DNA from: Yersinia artesiana
Lineage (GTDB): Bacteria; Pseudomonadota; Gammaproteobacteria; Enterobacterales; Enterobacteriaceae
Assembly (NCBI RefSeq): GCF_902726545.1
Contig: NZ_CACVAD010000009.1
Location: forward strand, 1 to 64,000
DNA: 64,000 bases
Direction: 5' to 3'
Shown: piece after piece, positions 32,367 to 42,781 of the stretch
Position numbering within the stretch: position 1 is the stretch's first letter
Layout: each line of letters begins with the position of its first letter
The notes under the pieces: generated by a model
Databases searched by the model: none
The model's input: the letters and a program-made list of their open reading frames with translations, nothing else
What the model was told of the DNA's origin: nothing
Position numbers and translations under genes: made by a program

Positions 32367-33200
32367 TTACTTCTTAGCTTTTGCATCCGCAGCAGCTGGC
32401 TGTTCTTCTGGGGCATCAGCTTTAGGTGCCGCTTTCACATCCAACAGCTCTACCTCAAATACCAGAGTAGAGTTAGCAGGGATGCCTGGGACGCCAGTTT
32501 TGCCGTAAGCCAGCTCTGGTGGGATAACCAGAGTGATCTTGCCGCCTTTCTTGATTTGCTTCAGGCCTTCGGTCCAGCCTGGGATAACGCCATCAAGACG
32601 GAAAGACAGTGGCTCACCGCGGGTGTAGGAGTTATCAAACTCAGTACCATCGGTCAGTGTCCCTTTGTAGTTAACTACCACGGTATCACTGTCTTTTGGC
32701 GCATCACCAGTACCGGCTTTCTCTACTTTGTACAGCAGGCCAGATGCCGTTTTCTTTACATCTTTTCCTTTAGCGAAATCTTCGCGATATTTAGCACCTT
32801 TATCGGCGTTTTCTTTAGCATCCTGCTCCATTTTGGCTTGAGCAGAGGCTTTTACGCGCGTTTCAAAACGTTGTAAGGTTTCTTCGATTTCTTTGTCGGT
32901 CAGTTTGCTTTTGCTGGCAAAAGCGTCCTGCACACCGGCGATCAACTGGTCTTTATCCAGGTCAATACCGAGTTTTTCTTGCTCTTTCAGGGAGTTATCC
33001 ATATAACGCCCTAATGATGCACCCAATGCATAAGCAGATTGCTGGTTATCATTCTTAAAAGCGCTATTTGTCGTTGCAGCCGCATCAGCAGCTTTAGCTG
33101 TTTCTGCGGCTTTCGTTGTTTCAGCCGCGAAAGCCGCAGAGGTATTCAGGGTCAGCGCCATGGTGGTAGCCAGTAGCGTTACTTTAAACAGTGATTTCAT
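32367..33200 (-). CDS. fkpA: Periplasmic peptidyl-prolyl isomerase and chaperone FkpA
   Basis: FkpA helps fold outer-membrane and periplasmic proteins. The 277-residue precursor has a signal peptide ending TSAAFA (cut near residue 25), a helical dimer domain (about 40-140) and an FKBP domain (about 150-255) with VVVNYKGTLTDGTEFDNSY, IPGWTEGL and ELAYGKTGVPGIPANSTLVF. The tail is Ala/Lys/Pro-rich. ATG 33200 has GGAG 6 bp upstream; the frame is open to 33239 but that lacks a signal sequence start. Confidence 0.96.
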   Translation of the reverse strand: MKSLFKVTLLATTMALTLNTSAAFAAETTKAAETAKAADAAATTNSAFKNDNQQSAYALGASLGRYMDNSLKEQEKLGIDLDKDQLIAGVQDAFASKSKLTDKEIEETLQRFETRVKASAQAKMEQDAKENADKGAKYREDFAKGKDVKKTASGLLYKVEKAGTGDAPKDSDTVVVNYKGTLTDGTEFDNSYTRGEPLSFRLDGVIPGWTEGLKQIKKGGKITLVIPPELAYGKTGVPGIPANSTLVFEVELLDVKAAPKADAPEEQPAAADAKAKK

Positions 33201-33316
33201 CCATTTCTCCATTGGCTTAAGGACACTTACCCCAAGCAACGATTATAAGAGTAACTTGTACTATAACTGTCTGTGCGAACACAAAACAATCTCTATGCTG
33301 ATGCTATTAAGTGATA

Positions 33317-33345
33317 TTAAGACTTTTTTTACTACAAGAAGTTTC
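33317..33345 (-). promoter_or_regulatory. Possible sigma-E promoter of fkpA
   Basis: On the minus strand GAAACTT (33339-33345) and GTCTTAA (33317-33323) are 15 bp apart, close to the sigma-E pattern GGAACTT-N15/16-GTCNAA. fkpA is a sigma-E gene in E. coli. The leader to ATG 33200 would be about 110 nt. The rest of the 282-bp gap to slyX shows no gene. Confidence 0.42.
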
Positions 33346-33470
33346 GTTTTATCGATATCTTGACCCTTGCGGGCAATCATGGAGTTTTACAGGTAGAATC
33401 AACCCTCCCTACCTTTTTCCATATTATCACCGGATGGGAAGTAGCCAAAGGGTATGGTTTGCAGTCATGA

Positions 33471-33701
<231 letters not shown>

Positions 33702-33705
33702 GCAA

Positions 33706-33730
33706 AAAGCCAGCCGTAAGGCTGGCTTTT
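33706..33730. terminator. Bidirectional terminator between slyX and slyD
   Basis: AAAGCCAGCC (33706-33715) pairs with GGCTGGCTTT (33720-33729) over GTAA. A T run follows in the plus direction and an A run precedes it, so it can end both the rightward slyX and the leftward slyD transcripts. Confidence 0.9.
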
Positions 33731-33761
33731 GACTGACCATATTTTAGTAACAGGTCAGATT

Positions 33762-34346
33762 TTAGTGGCAGCCACAGCCGCCTTTACCACAACCACCTTT
33801 GCCATGTTCATGACCGTGGTCACTTTCATCATGGCCGTGGCCGCCGCAGCAACCGTCACCGTGTTCATGGTGATGATCATGCTCACCATGTACGTGACCA
33901 TGTTGCAGCTCTTCTTCTGTTGCTTCACGGATAGCAACCACTTCAACGTGGAAGTTCAAATCCTGACCCGCCAGCATGTGGTTACCATCAACCACAACGT
34001 GCTCGTCTTCAACAGCAGTGATTTCGACCGGCACTGGGCCTTGATCAGTATCAGCCAGGAAACGCATGCCAACTTCCAACTCATCAACGCCCATAAAGAC
34101 GTCTTTGGGTACGCGCTGCACCAGATTTTCATCATAGCTGCCGTAACCTTCGTCAGCATTCACACGCACATCAAAGCTGTCGCCAGCTTCGTGGCCTTCG
34201 AGCGCTTTTTCCAAACCAGCGATCAGGGAACCGTGTCCGTGCAGGTAGTCCAACGGCGCGCTCACCGGAGACTCATCAACTAAAACACCGTCTTCTGTAC
34301 GTACCTGGTAAGCCAGGCTGACCACCAAGTCTTTTGCTACTTTCAT
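33762..34346 (-). CDS. slyD: FKBP-type prolyl isomerase and metallochaperone SlyD
   Basis: SlyD folds proteins, delivers nickel to hydrogenase factors and supports phage phiX174 lysis. The 194-residue protein has the FKBP domain (MKVAKDLVVSLAYQVRTEDG) interrupted by the insert-in-flap domain (about 70-125), and a His/Cys-rich tail (from about residue 145) with HGHVHGEHDHHHEHGDG and KGGCGKGGCGCH that binds Ni, Cu and Zn. ATG 34346 matches the known start; the frame is open to 34379. Confidence 0.97.
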   Translation of the reverse strand: MKVAKDLVVSLAYQVRTEDGVLVDESPVSAPLDYLHGHGSLIAGLEKALEGHEAGDSFDVRVNADEGYGSYDENLVQRVPKDVFMGVDELEVGMRFLADTDQGPVPVEITAVEDEHVVVDGNHMLAGQDLNFHVEVVAIREATEEELQHGHVHGEHDHHHEHGDGCCGGHGHDESDHGHEHGKGGCGKGGCGCH

Positions 34347-34440
34347 GATATCTCCTACCCTTGGAACAAAAATTGGCACAGATTGTAGCGGAAATCTGCA
34401 CCGCTGTACTCATCAGCATAAAAAATCGCGAAGGATAACG

Positions 34441-34662
34441 CTACTCCGGATGGAAAATACCGATCACTTGTTCATGCGGCCGGACGTGTTTCTTAACCTG
34501 TTCATCCGTTTGGCGCTGATGGTGACCGCACTTAACACACTCCACCACTTCAACCTGATCTTCACGCCACAAAGCCAGTGTATCCAATGCCTTACACTGC
34601 GGACAAACAGCACCAGCAATGAATCTTTTACGAGTTTTTGTTTTATTAAGAGCGTTTGTCAT
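34441..34662 (-). CDS. yheV: YheV family putative zinc-ribbon protein
   Basis: A 73-residue protein of unknown role with two cysteine pairs, CPQC and CVKCGH, that form a zinc ribbon, then HVRPHEQVIGIFHPE. The frame also has an ATG at 34677 that overlaps the kefB stop as TAATG; I prefer ATG 34662 because GGAG sits 6 bp upstream and the product is nearer the family length (about 66). It follows kefB, suggesting co-expression. Confidence 0.85.
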   Translation of the reverse strand: MTNALNKTKTRKRFIAGAVCPQCKALDTLALWREDQVEVVECVKCGHHQRQTDEQVKKHVRPHEQVIGIFHPE

Positions 34663-34676
34663 CGTTTTCTCCGGCA

Positions 34677-36485
34677 TTATTCGTATTCATCCCAGCCATC
34701 TAACTGCCGACTTTCATGCAGCATTTCTCGTTGGAAAATATCTTCCAGTTCACGGCGGGCTTCTTTAACTCTGGAAATTTGCGCCACATCGCCATGATGC
34801 TGCGGCACCAGTTCACGCAACATGCGCATATCGAGCCGCCGAAAATGTTGCTGCGCCCGATAGGCCTGATGGGGATGCATGCCTAATCCCAGCAATGTTT
34901 TACGCCCCAGTTCCAGCGCACTGGAGAAGGTTTCGCGCGTAAAGTCTTTGACACCATTTTGCAGCAATTCATGGGCTTCAACACGCCCTCTGGCACGGGC
35001 CAGAATGTGCAGATTCGGGAAATGCTGCTGGCACAAATGCACTAGCGTCATAGTGTCTTCCGGCTCATTACAGGTGATTACGATAGCTTTGGCTTTTTCA
35101 GCACCGGCTGCGCGCAACAGTTCCAGCTCAGTGGCATCACCATAGTAAACTTTATAGCCGTATTTGCGCATCACACTGACCGCACTGACATCGCGTTCCA
35201 ACACGGTAATGCGCATTTTGTTCGCCATCAGCAAGCGGCCAATCACCTGACCAAAGCGCCCAAAGCCCACAATAATCACCTGTGGATCATTGTCTTCAAC
35301 AAAGGGTTTCTCGTCACTCTCTTCTTGTGCGTTGTAACGACGCACCAAAATACGGTCGATCCCCTGCATCAGAAGCGGCGTGGTCATCATCGACAGTGTG
35401 ACCACCACCAGCAGCAACGCCAGTTGTTCGGCATTTAAAACGTGTTGAGAGAATGCCGCAGAGAATAAGACGAAAGCGAATTCACCGCCCTGACTCAGCA
35501 CCCCGGCAAATTGCAGGCGTACCGAACGGCGCAAACCAAATGTCCGCGCCAGGCCATACAGCACCGTGCCTTTGATAAAGACCAGCGCCAGAACCCCTAA
35601 CAGAACATCGAGCAGATGAGTAAACAGAACACCAAGGTTCAAGGCCATCCCGACTGAGATGAAAAATAGCCCGAGCAGCAAGCCCTTAAAGGGTTCGATA
35701 GCGATTTCCAGTTCATGCTGGAATTCACTTTCCGCCAATAAGATACCCGCGATAAATGTCCCTAACGCCATAGACAAGCCCAAGGCATCCATAAACAGTG
35801 CCGAACCTAACACCACTAGTAAGGCTGCAGCGGTGAAAACCTCGCGCACGCCTGAGGCCACAATGTAGCGAAACAACGGACGCAGCAGATATCGGCCACC
35901 AATCAACATACCGGCAAAAGCCGCAACTTTAATGCCAATCTTGACCCAATCATTAGCCGCGCCACCGCCGCCAGCCAAAATGGGAATCAGTGCCAAAGCC
36001 GGGATAACCGCCATATCCTGGAACAGTAAAACCGAAAAACCGAGCTGACCGCCTTCATTGCGGTTCATCCCTTTTTCGCGCATCAGCTGTAATGCCATTG
36101 CCGTTGACGACATGGCCAAACCGACACCACCAATCACTGCGGCTTGCCAGGAAAATTGGGTGACATAGAGCAATGCCCCCAAAGCTGTAGCGGTTATTAC
36201 CACCTGACCTGCACCGACACCAAAAATAGAGCGCCGCAACTGCCAAAGCTTGGCTGGATTCAATTCCAAGCCAATGATAAACATCAGGAAAACAACACCT
36301 AACTCGGAGAAGTGAAGGATTTCGTCAACATCACGAATAAACCCCAACCCCCATGGGCCAATGGCGATACCGGCTATCAGGTAACCCAATACCGCACCGA
36401 TCCCCAGGCGCTGCGCAATAGGAACCGCCACCACAGCGGCAAATAGAAATAATAAAATCGCGGTCAGTAGCGCCGAGCCTTCCAT
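34677..36485 (-). CDS. kefB: Glutathione-gated K+/H+ antiporter KefB
   Basis: KefB lets K+ out and acidifies the cell when glutathione adducts of electrophiles form, protecting it from such compounds. The 602-residue protein has about twelve membrane segments (1-380, CPA2 family) and a cytoplasmic RCK domain (about 400-520, [17 protein letters not shown]) that binds NAD and glutathione. ATG 36485 has GGAGG 9 bp upstream; the open frame to 36617 is not coding. KefB lies 2 bp after its partner kefG. Confidence 0.96.
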   Translation of the reverse strand: MEGSALLTAILLFLFAAVVAVPIAQRLGIGAVLGYLIAGIAIGPWGLGFIRDVDEILHFSELGVVFLMFIIGLELNPAKLWQLRRSIFGVGAGQVVITATALGALLYVTQFSWQAAVIGGVGLAMSSTAMALQLMREKGMNRNEGGQLGFSVLLFQDMAVIPALALIPILAGGGGAANDWVKIGIKVAAFAGMLIGGRYLLRPLFRYIVASGVREVFTAAALLVVLGSALFMDALGLSMALGTFIAGILLAESEFQHELEIAIEPFKGLLLGLFFISVGMALNLGVLFTHLLDVLLGVLALVFIKGTVLYGLARTFGLRRSVRLQFAGVLSQGGEFAFVLFSAAFSQHVLNAEQLALLLVVVTLSMMTTPLLMQGIDRILVRRYNAQEESDEKPFVEDNDPQVIIVGFGRFGQVIGRLLMANKMRITVLERDVSAVSVMRKYGYKVYYGDATELELLRAAGAEKAKAIVITCNEPEDTMTLVHLCQQHFPNLHILARARGRVEAHELLQNGVKDFTRETFSSALELGRKTLLGLGMHPHQAYRAQQHFRRLDMRMLRELVPQHHGDVAQISRVKEARRELEDIFQREMLHESRQLDGWDEYE

Positions 36486-36487
36486 AT

Positions 36488-37042
36488 TCAGTGCCCTCCT
36501 GTCGCTAGCGGTGACTGCAACCACTGCGCATAAGCTTGTGCATGGCTGGCCAGAACTTCCGGCTTTTGTCGCCGCGCCCAATAGATGATCATTGGGTTCA
36601 TCCAATGCATATGACACATAGCTGCCGTCAATTCAAAAGGTCGCAGAATATCTTCCATCGGATAGCGGTTATACCCTCCCGCCCGATAAGCGCCTTCAGG
36701 TTCACCCGTGGTAATCACCGAACGCCAGTATTTACCGGTCAGGGCATGACCTCCCACCCCATTGGCAAAGCCACGCGCCAGCACGCGATCCAACCATTCT
36801 TTTAGTAAAGCCGGGCAACTGTAGGTATAGAGAGGGTGCTGAAAGACGATAATTTGATGTTCACGTAGCAACTGCTGCTCATGGTGAATATCAATAAAGA
36901 AATCCGGATAATGTGCATACAGGTCGTGCACAGTGACATGTTCTAATTGCTGCACCGGTTGCAGTAAAACCCGATTCGCCACCGAGTCTTGTGATTCCGG
37001 ATGGGCATACAACAGCAAAACCTTTGGTAGCTGCGACATCAT
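36488..37042 (-). CDS. kefG: KefB ancillary NAD(P)H oxidoreductase KefG
   Basis: KefG is a flavodoxin-fold quinone reductase-like protein that binds KefB and is needed for its full activity. The 184-residue protein has [20 protein letters not shown] at the FMN-binding start and [20 protein letters not shown]. It precedes kefB with a 2-bp gap, so the pair is one operon, divergent from yheS over 160 bp. Confidence 0.96.
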   Translation of the reverse strand: MMSQLPKVLLLYAHPESQDSVANRVLLQPVQQLEHVTVHDLYAHYPDFFIDIHHEQQLLREHQIIVFQHPLYTYSCPALLKEWLDRVLARGFANGVGGHALTGKYWRSVITTGEPEGAYRAGGYNRYPMEDILRPFELTAAMCHMHWMNPMIIYWARRQKPEVLASHAQAYAQWLQSPLATGGH

Positions 37043-37202
37043 TCCCCTCCAAAGCGTCGTCAGGGTCCGGTTTTTCCGTTACCATGCTTCGCAAAGACCA
37101 AAAAAGACTAAGATTTGTCCCCACAGTCATTGGTGTTGCCAATAGGTAACGGCAAGAACCATGGGGATAATAATTTAACATACTCTAAACATACGGCACT
37201 CT

Positions 37203-39119
37203 ATGATTGTTTTTTCCTCGCTACAAATTCGACGTGGTACTCGCGTCTTGCTGGATAATGCAACAGCAACGATTAACCCTGGGCAAAAGGTCGGGCTGGT
37301 CGGTAAAAACGGTTGTGGTAAATCCACGCTGCTGGCGTTGCTCAAAGGCGAACTGAGCGCCGATGGCGGCAATGCTACTTTTCCCAGTAACTGGGCGCTG
37401 GCTTGGGTCAACCAGGAAACCCCTGCACTGGATGTGCCGGCGATAGAGTATGTTATCGACGGTGACCGCGAATATCGCCAATTGGAGGCCGAACTTCAGG
37501 CCGCCAATGAAAAAAATGATGGTCATGCCATCGCCACCGTGCACGGCAAGCTCGATGCCATCCATGCCTGGACTATTCAATCCCGTGCTGCCAGTTTGCT
37601 ACACGGGTTAGGATTTTCTCAAGAACAATTGCAGCAGCCAGTGCGTTCATTTTCCGGCGGCTGGCGGATGCGCCTTAATCTGGCTCAGGCGCTGGTATGC
37701 CGCTCTGATTTACTGCTGCTTGATGAACCGACCAACCACCTGGATTTGGACGCGGTGATCTGGCTGGAAAAATGGCTGAAAAGCTACTCCGGCACACTGG
37801 TGCTGATTTCCCATGACCGCGATTTCCTTGATCCTATTATTGATAAAATTCTACATATTGAACAGCTGACGCTGAATGAATATACAGGTAACTATTCATC
37901 CTTTGAACGTCAGCGCGCCACCAAACTGTCACAGCAACAATCAATGTATCAGCATCAACAAGAGAAAGTTGCGCATCTGCAAAGTTACATTGACCGCTTC
38001 CGTGCCCAGGCAACCAAAGCCAAACAGGCCCAAAGCCGCATAAAAATGCTGGAACGGATGGAACTGATTGCTCCGGCCCATGTGGATAACCCGTTTCATT
38101 TCAGTTTCCGCACGCCAGAGAGCTTGCCTGACCCACTGTTACGCATGGATAAAGTCAGTGCTGGTTATGGTGATCGCACGATTTTAGAGTCTATTAAGCT
38201 CAATCTGGTGCCTGGCTCACGCATTGGTTTGTTAGGCCGCAACGGAGCGGGTAAATCCACTCTGATCAAGCTGCTGGCCGGAACATTGGAACCACAAAGT
38301 GGTGAAATCGGTCTGTCCAAAGGAATTAAACTGGGTTACTTCGCCCAGCATCAGCTTGAATTCTTACGAGCAGATGAATCTCCACTACAACATATGAGCC
38401 GACTGGCCCCCAAAGAGCCGGAGCAACAGCTACGTGATTATCTGGGTGGTTACGGTTTTCAGGGCGATCAGGTTACCGACCCAACCGCCCGTTTTTCCGG
38501 TGGTGAAAAAGCGCGTCTGGTGTTGGCTCTGATCATCTGGCAGCGCCCTAACCTCTTGCTGCTGGATGAACCGACCAACCATCTGGATCTTGATATGCGT
38601 CAGGCTCTGACCGAAGCATTGATTGATTTCGAAGGCGCACTGGTAGTGGTTTCCCATGATCGTCATTTACTGCGCTCCACCACCGATGATCTTTATCTGG
38701 TGCATGATGGCAAGGTAGAGCAGTTCGACGGTGATTTGGAAGATTATCAGCAGTTTTTGGTGGATTTTCAGCGCCAGCAAAGCCAGCAGGATAATCCAGC
38801 CAAAGAGTTATCCGGCAACAGTGCACAGCAACGCAAAGACCAAAAGCGCCGTGATGCGGAGTTCCGCAACCAAACCCAGCCGTTGCGTAAGCAAATTATG
38901 ACGCTGGAAAAGCAAATGGATAAACTGGGCACAGAACTCGCGACCATCGAAGAACAACTGGCAGATTCAGCTCTCTACGATATTTCCCGCAAGGCGGACT
39001 TAACTCAGTGCCTGCAACAGCAAACACAAGTAAAATCCAAGCTGGAAGAGACTGAAATGCAGTGGCTGGATGCACAAGAGCAGTTGGAGAATCTCACCAA
39101 GCTATTTGAAGCGGGGTAA
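37203..39119 (+). CDS. yheS: ABC-F family ATPase YheS
   Basis: A 638-residue soluble protein with two ABC domains and no membrane part, the ABC-F pattern of translation factors. Domain 1: GKNGCGKST (37-45), [20 protein letters not shown]. Linker with KQAQSRIKMLERME. Domain 2: [29 protein letters not shown]. The C-terminal part (about 535-635) is a coiled coil. E. coli YheS relieves ribosome stalling on difficult nascent chains; that role is assumed here. Confidence 0.95.
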   Translation: MIVFSSLQIRRGTRVLLDNATATINPGQKVGLVGKNGCGKSTLLALLKGELSADGGNATFPSNWALAWVNQETPALDVPAIEYVIDGDREYRQLEAELQAANEKNDGHAIATVHGKLDAIHAWTIQSRAASLLHGLGFSQEQLQQPVRSFSGGWRMRLNLAQALVCRSDLLLLDEPTNHLDLDAVIWLEKWLKSYSGTLVLISHDRDFLDPIIDKILHIEQLTLNEYTGNYSSFERQRATKLSQQQSMYQHQQEKVAHLQSYIDRFRAQATKAKQAQSRIKMLERMELIAPAHVDNPFHFSFRTPESLPDPLLRMDKVSAGYGDRTILESIKLNLVPGSRIGLLGRNGAGKSTLIKLLAGTLEPQSGEIGLSKGIKLGYFAQHQLEFLRADESPLQHMSRLAPKEPEQQLRDYLGGYGFQGDQVTDPTARFSGGEKARLVLALIIWQRPNLLLLDEPTNHLDLDMRQALTEALIDFEGALVVVSHDRHLLRSTTDDLYLVHDGKVEQFDGDLEDYQQFLVDFQRQQSQQDNPAKELSGNSAQQRKDQKRRDAEFRNQTQPLRKQIMTLEKQMDKLGTELATIEEQLADSALYDISRKADLTQCLQQQTQVKSKLEETEMQWLDAQEQLENLTKLFEAG

Positions 39120-39228
39120 CCCGCTTGTCATAAAATTATTTAGCGCGAATAGCACGTTTCGCGCAACAAAAGTCTAAATTGCTTAAACAGATAGTAAATT
39201 TACATTTACTTCAGCGAATGCTTATAGG

Positions 39229-39255
39229 ATTTTACTGTCTAATAGACAATAAAAT
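39229..39255. repeat. 27-bp imperfect palindrome before the glycosyltransferase gene
   Basis: ATTTTA-C-TGTCTA-A-TAGACA-A-TAAAAT: two arms of 13 bp around one central base, with a single C/A mismatch. It ends 21 bp before the start codon at 39277 in an A/T-rich gap (39120-39276). It could be an operator; no regulator is identified. Confidence 0.6.
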
Positions 39256-39276
39256 TTTCTGTAGGAATAAGTGTAA

Positions 39277-40326
39277 ATGCAGCGCATTTTGGTGATCCGA
39301 ATAGATTTCCTTGGCGATATGGTTTGTACCACGGCGTTATTGCATGCACTAAAGCAACGTTGGCCAGCCGCAGAAATTCATGTATTAGCGAATAAATACA
39401 ATCAGGCGGTATTGGCTCGCAACCCTGATATCACTGCGGTTCACACCTATGTTTACAGCAAACAATGCGAAAGGAACCAACGTTCTGGCAAGCTGGCTGC
39501 ACTTTTACATCGTCTGGCGCTGATCCGACGCTTAAGGCGCTTAGGCTTTGATTTACTGATTATTCCTAACGGCGGTATGAACAAAAACAGCATTCAATTC
39601 GCCAGACTACTCGGTGTTACGGATTGCCGTTGGCATACTGCTGAAAGCGAGTTCGACGATCGCAATCCTGACCATGTTGCCAACCGGCCAATACGTCACG
39701 AGGCTCTCTCAGGTTTCGCGCTGGTGCCAGAATTAGGGCCAGTTGATACTGAAACATTGAAGCTGCACATCTATCCAGATCCACAATTGCAGGCGAAATG
39801 GCAAGCAGAATTGGGTGAGAAGAAGCGGCCACGAGTTGGCTTGTTCATTTCCAACAAAGCGCCACAACGCCGCTGGAGTGTGGATAAGTGGCAACAATTG
39901 GCGCAAAAGCTGAGTGATCAGGCCGATATTATCGTTTTGTATGATCCAACAGACCCACCGAGTGAAGAGCAGTTGGCCGCGTTTCAGGGCCGTTGCTTAT
40001 TCACACCAGGTGTTGATGAGTTTGTGGCCACCATAAGTCTGCTGGATGTGGTTATTTCAGCCGATAGTTCGCCGGTTCATATCAGCTCGGCATTGCAGAT
40101 ACCGGTGGTCGCGCTATTTGAATCACGGCCCGAAAAGTGCTTGCGCTGGTATCCATTGGTGCGGCATGTTTTATTGCATGCGGGGCCACAAGTTGAAGAC
40201 ATCACTGTTGATGCCGTCGAAACCGCAGCCCGCTCGTTGCTGTCGCATCAACCGCCAAATTCAGCACTCAAACCGGCTAAGGCCGAAACACCGGTTTATC
40301 CCCAAGAATCGTCGCTCTGTGCATAA
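39277..40326 (+). CDS. Glycosyltransferase family 9 (heptosyltransferase-like) protein
   Basis: The 349-residue protein fits the ADP-heptose:LPS heptosyltransferase family (GT9, GT-B fold). The N-terminal [20 protein letters not shown] is the family's loop after beta-1, and [20 protein letters not shown] is the GT9 motif near the C terminus that holds the sugar nucleotide. Substrate is unknown; it probably adds a sugar to lipooligosaccharide core. TAGGA lies 10 bp before ATG 39277. It stands alone, with no other LPS gene nearby. Its last 50 bp overlap the end of tauD on the other strand, so the tail after about residue 333 is likely a late extension. Confidence 0.87.
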   Translation: MQRILVIRIDFLGDMVCTTALLHALKQRWPAAEIHVLANKYNQAVLARNPDITAVHTYVYSKQCERNQRSGKLAALLHRLALIRRLRRLGFDLLIIPNGGMNKNSIQFARLLGVTDCRWHTAESEFDDRNPDHVANRPIRHEALSGFALVPELGPVDTETLKLHIYPDPQLQAKWQAELGEKKRPRVGLFISNKAPQRRWSVDKWQQLAQKLSDQADIIVLYDPTDPPSEEQLAAFQGRCLFTPGVDEFVATISLLDVVISADSSPVHISSALQIPVVALFESRPEKCLRWYPLVRHVLLHAGPQVEDITVDAVETAARSLLSHQPPNSALKPAKAETPVYPQESSLCA

Positions 40327-41125
40327 TCCGCCGCTGCGGTAGGTAGTCCGCATTGGCATAGTGTTGGGTGACGCGGTTATCCCAGATAGCCACGTCATCC
40401 TGCTGCCAGCGCCAGCGTACCTGAAACTCCGGCTTGGTAGCATGTGCAAACAGAAAACGCAGTAGCGCATCACTCTCTTTCTCACTCAGATCCACAATTC
40501 TCGTGGTGAATCCTTCATTAACAAATAATGCCTGACGCCCACTCACCGGATGAGTACGCACCACCGGATGGAGCAATGGCGGATTCTTCTCTTTTGCCAG
40601 CAACCAGCGCTGATGGTCTTCTGGTGTTGCACGGTGCTTGTGCTCGGGGAAAGAATGGGTGAAATCGTGCTCCGCCCGTAACCCTGCCAATAGCTGTTTA
40701 AAAGGTGCTGAAAGAGCTTCATAAGCGGCAATCCCGCTGCTCCATAACGTATCACCGCCAGTTGTTGGTAATTGCTTGGCCGCCAGAATCGCGCCCAAAG
40801 GGGGATTCTCGATAAAAGTGACGTCAGTGTGCCAATTATCATTATCTGGCGGATTATTATCGTGCGTATCTAAAACAATAATCTCTTCACACTCTTTCGC
40901 GTGAGGATAAACCGGATGAATATGTAAATCGCCAAAGCGCCCGGCTAAATCGCGTTGCTGTAACGGGGTAATCGGCTGATTACGGAAAAACAGAACCTGA
41001 TGCTTGAGCAAAGCATGATAAAGCTGCTCAAACTGGCTGTCTCCCAATGGGCGGGCGATATTAACATTCTCAATCAGAGCGCCAATGTGCGGCCCCAACG
41101 GCGTCACTACCAAACGTTCATTCAT
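40277..41125 (-). CDS. tauD: Taurine dioxygenase (alpha-ketoglutarate dependent)
   Basis: TauD oxidises taurine with O2 and 2-oxoglutarate to aminoacetaldehyde and sulfite, supplying sulfur when sulfate is scarce. In the 282-residue protein the Fe(II) ligands are His99, Asp101 (NWHTDVTF) and His255 (VTQHYAN), with Arg270 (MHRAT) for 2-oxoglutarate, all at E. coli positions. ATG 41125 overlaps the tauC stop as ATGA; the in-frame start at 41143 is unlikely. Last gene of tauABCD. Confidence 0.96.
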   Translation of the reverse strand: MNERLVVTPLGPHIGALIENVNIARPLGDSQFEQLYHALLKHQVLFFRNQPITPLQQRDLAGRFGDLHIHPVYPHAKECEEIIVLDTHDNNPPDNDNWHTDVTFIENPPLGAILAAKQLPTTGGDTLWSSGIAAYEALSAPFKQLLAGLRAEHDFTHSFPEHKHRATPEDHQRWLLAKEKNPPLLHPVVRTHPVSGRQALFVNEGFTTRIVDLSEKESDALLRFLFAHATKPEFQVRWRWQQDDVAIWDNRVTQHYANADYLPQRRIMHRATILGDKPVFRP

Positions 41126-42003
41126 TGCTGTGCTCCATACCAAGGCGTTAACCGGCGCTGAAGCGCCCGCAAACTTAATTCCATACCAAAAGCAATAATG
41201 GCAATCACGCTGATGCCCGCAATCACCACGTCGGTGGCGAGAAACTCTCCAGCCGATTGCACCATAAAGCCCAATCCACGCGTCGCGGCGATTAACTCAG
41301 CCGCCACTAATGTTGACCAACCAACACCCAGCCCAATGCGAATACCGGTTAAAATCTCCGGTAATGCGCTGGGCAAAACAACAAACCATAAAACCTGCCA
41401 GCGGCTGGCACCCAATGCGCGTGCCGCTCTCACTCGTACCTGTGCCACACTGCGCACGCCAGCCACGGCGGCCAGGGTGATCGGCGCGAATATCGCCAGA
41501 TAAATCAGCAAGATTTTTGACGTCTCGCCAATACCAAACCAAATCACCATCAGCGGCAGATAGGCCAGCGGTGGCACCGGGCGATATATCTCAATAAGCG
41601 GATCCAGCACGCCACGTACTGTGCTGCTCAGCCCCATAGCAATACCGGTGGGAACACCGAGCGCTACAGCGGCTAACAGTGCAATTAAAATACGCCCCAA
41701 ACTGGCGGCCAAATGTTGCCATAACGTGGCATCCATAAAGCCCTGTGGGCTGGCAATCACCAATAACTGATGCAGAACCTGTTGCGGCGCGGGTAAAAAT
41801 AACGGGCTGATAAGCCCAAGCGCAGTCACTATCCACCACAACGCCACCACACTCACCAATGTAGCGATGCTGAGCCACAAGCCGTTGCTGGCCGGTAAGC
41901 GGCGGCTTATCTTTTTGACCGCAGGGCGAGCGGCATCAGGCGCAGGTAACGAGGTGCTTTGCGGGGGTAAACTGGCGTCGCGCAATGTACTGTGCAGGCT
42001 CAT
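41122..42003 (-). CDS. tauC: Taurine ABC transporter permease TauC
   Basis: TauC is the inner-membrane channel of the taurine importer. The 293-residue protein has a basic, proline-rich N terminus (1-38) and about six membrane segments, with the ABC permease contact loop [20 protein letters not shown] at about 190-209 that docks on TauB. Its ATG overlaps the tauB stop by 4 bp (ATGA) and its own stop overlaps the tauD start the same way. Confidence 0.95.
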   Translation of the reverse strand: MSLHSTLRDASLPPQSTSLPAPDAARPAVKKISRRLPASNGLWLSIATLVSVVALWWIVTALGLISPLFLPAPQQVLHQLLVIASPQGFMDATLWQHLAASLGRILIALLAAVALGVPTGIAMGLSSTVRGVLDPLIEIYRPVPPLAYLPLMVIWFGIGETSKILLIYLAIFAPITLAAVAGVRSVAQVRVRAARALGASRWQVLWFVVLPSALPEILTGIRIGLGVGWSTLVAAELIAATRGLGFMVQSAGEFLATDVVIAGISVIAIIAFGMELSLRALQRRLTPWYGAQQ

Positions 42004-42767
42004 ATCAGAACCTCCCGCTGTTGGAAGACTTTACCCAGCACGTATTCGCGGCGGGCGATAAATTCAGGATCAGACTTAATGCTGCGGCAAGCTTCGCCAT
42101 CGGCATAGCGCTGACCAAAGTTTAGCGCTAATCGCTCGACCACCTGCCCCGGCCCCGGCGACAGCAATAGCAGTTCGCTGGCCAGAAATACCGCTTCTTC
42201 GATATCGTGGGTAATCAATAGAATTTGTTTGCCGGTATCGTGCCAGATAGTCAGCAACAGCTCTTGCATCTGTTCACGGGTAAAAGCATCGAGCGCACCG
42301 AACGGCTCATCAAGCAGTAATAAGCGCGGATCCACCGCCAGCGCTCGGGCAATCCCCACTCGCTGGCGCATCCCGCCGGAAAGCTGCCAAATGTAGTGAT
42401 GTTCAAAACCGCCTAACCCGACCCGATTAAGCATTTTCAGTGCGATTGTTCGCCGCTGTTGCTTGCTCAATCCAGCCAGTTGCAAGCCAAACTCAACATT
42501 GCTGACCACATCGCGCCACGGCAATAAACCCTCATGCTGGAACACCACTCCTCGTTCGGCACTGGGGCCATGAACCGGAATATCATCCAGAGTGATGCTG
42601 CCAGCTGAAGGCTCCATAAACCCGGCAATCAAATTTAACAATGTGGTTTTGCCGCAGCCTGATGGCCCCAATACCACGACCAACTGTCCAGATGCGATTT
42701 GTAATGACACATCTTGTAAGGCAGGTTTGCCCTGATACTCAGCCCACAGGCCACTGACATTTAACAT
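42000..42767 (-). CDS. tauB: Taurine ABC transporter ATPase TauB
   Basis: TauB hydrolyses ATP to power taurine import. The 255-residue protein has Walker [10 protein letters not shown] (34-42), the Q loop [11 protein letters not shown], signature LSGGMRQR (about 127-134), Walker [13 protein letters not shown] and the switch histidine in [10 protein letters not shown]. It follows tauA by 14 bp and overlaps tauC by 4 bp. Confidence 0.95.
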   Translation of the reverse strand: MLNVSGLWAEYQGKPALQDVSLQIASGQLVVVLGPSGCGKTTLLNLIAGFMEPSAGSITLDDIPVHGPSAERGVVFQHEGLLPWRDVVSNVEFGLQLAGLSKQQRRTIALKMLNRVGLGGFEHHYIWQLSGGMRQRVGIARALAVDPRLLLLDEPFGALDAFTREQMQELLLTIWHDTGKQILLITHDIEEAVFLASELLLLSPGPGQVVERLALNFGQRYADGEACRSIKSDPEFIARREYVLGKVFQQREVLI

Positions 42768-42781
42768 GATGGCTCCTGGAG

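Noticed and set aside
33755-34283. Plus-strand frames across slyD with repetitive Thr/Val/Met content
   Set aside because: They are shadows of the His/Cys-rich SlyD tail, whose repeats give periodic codons in every frame.
34677-36617. KefB extended to 36617
   Set aside because: The extra residues lie inside kefG in another frame. ATG 36485 has a good ribosome site and gives the usual 602 residues.
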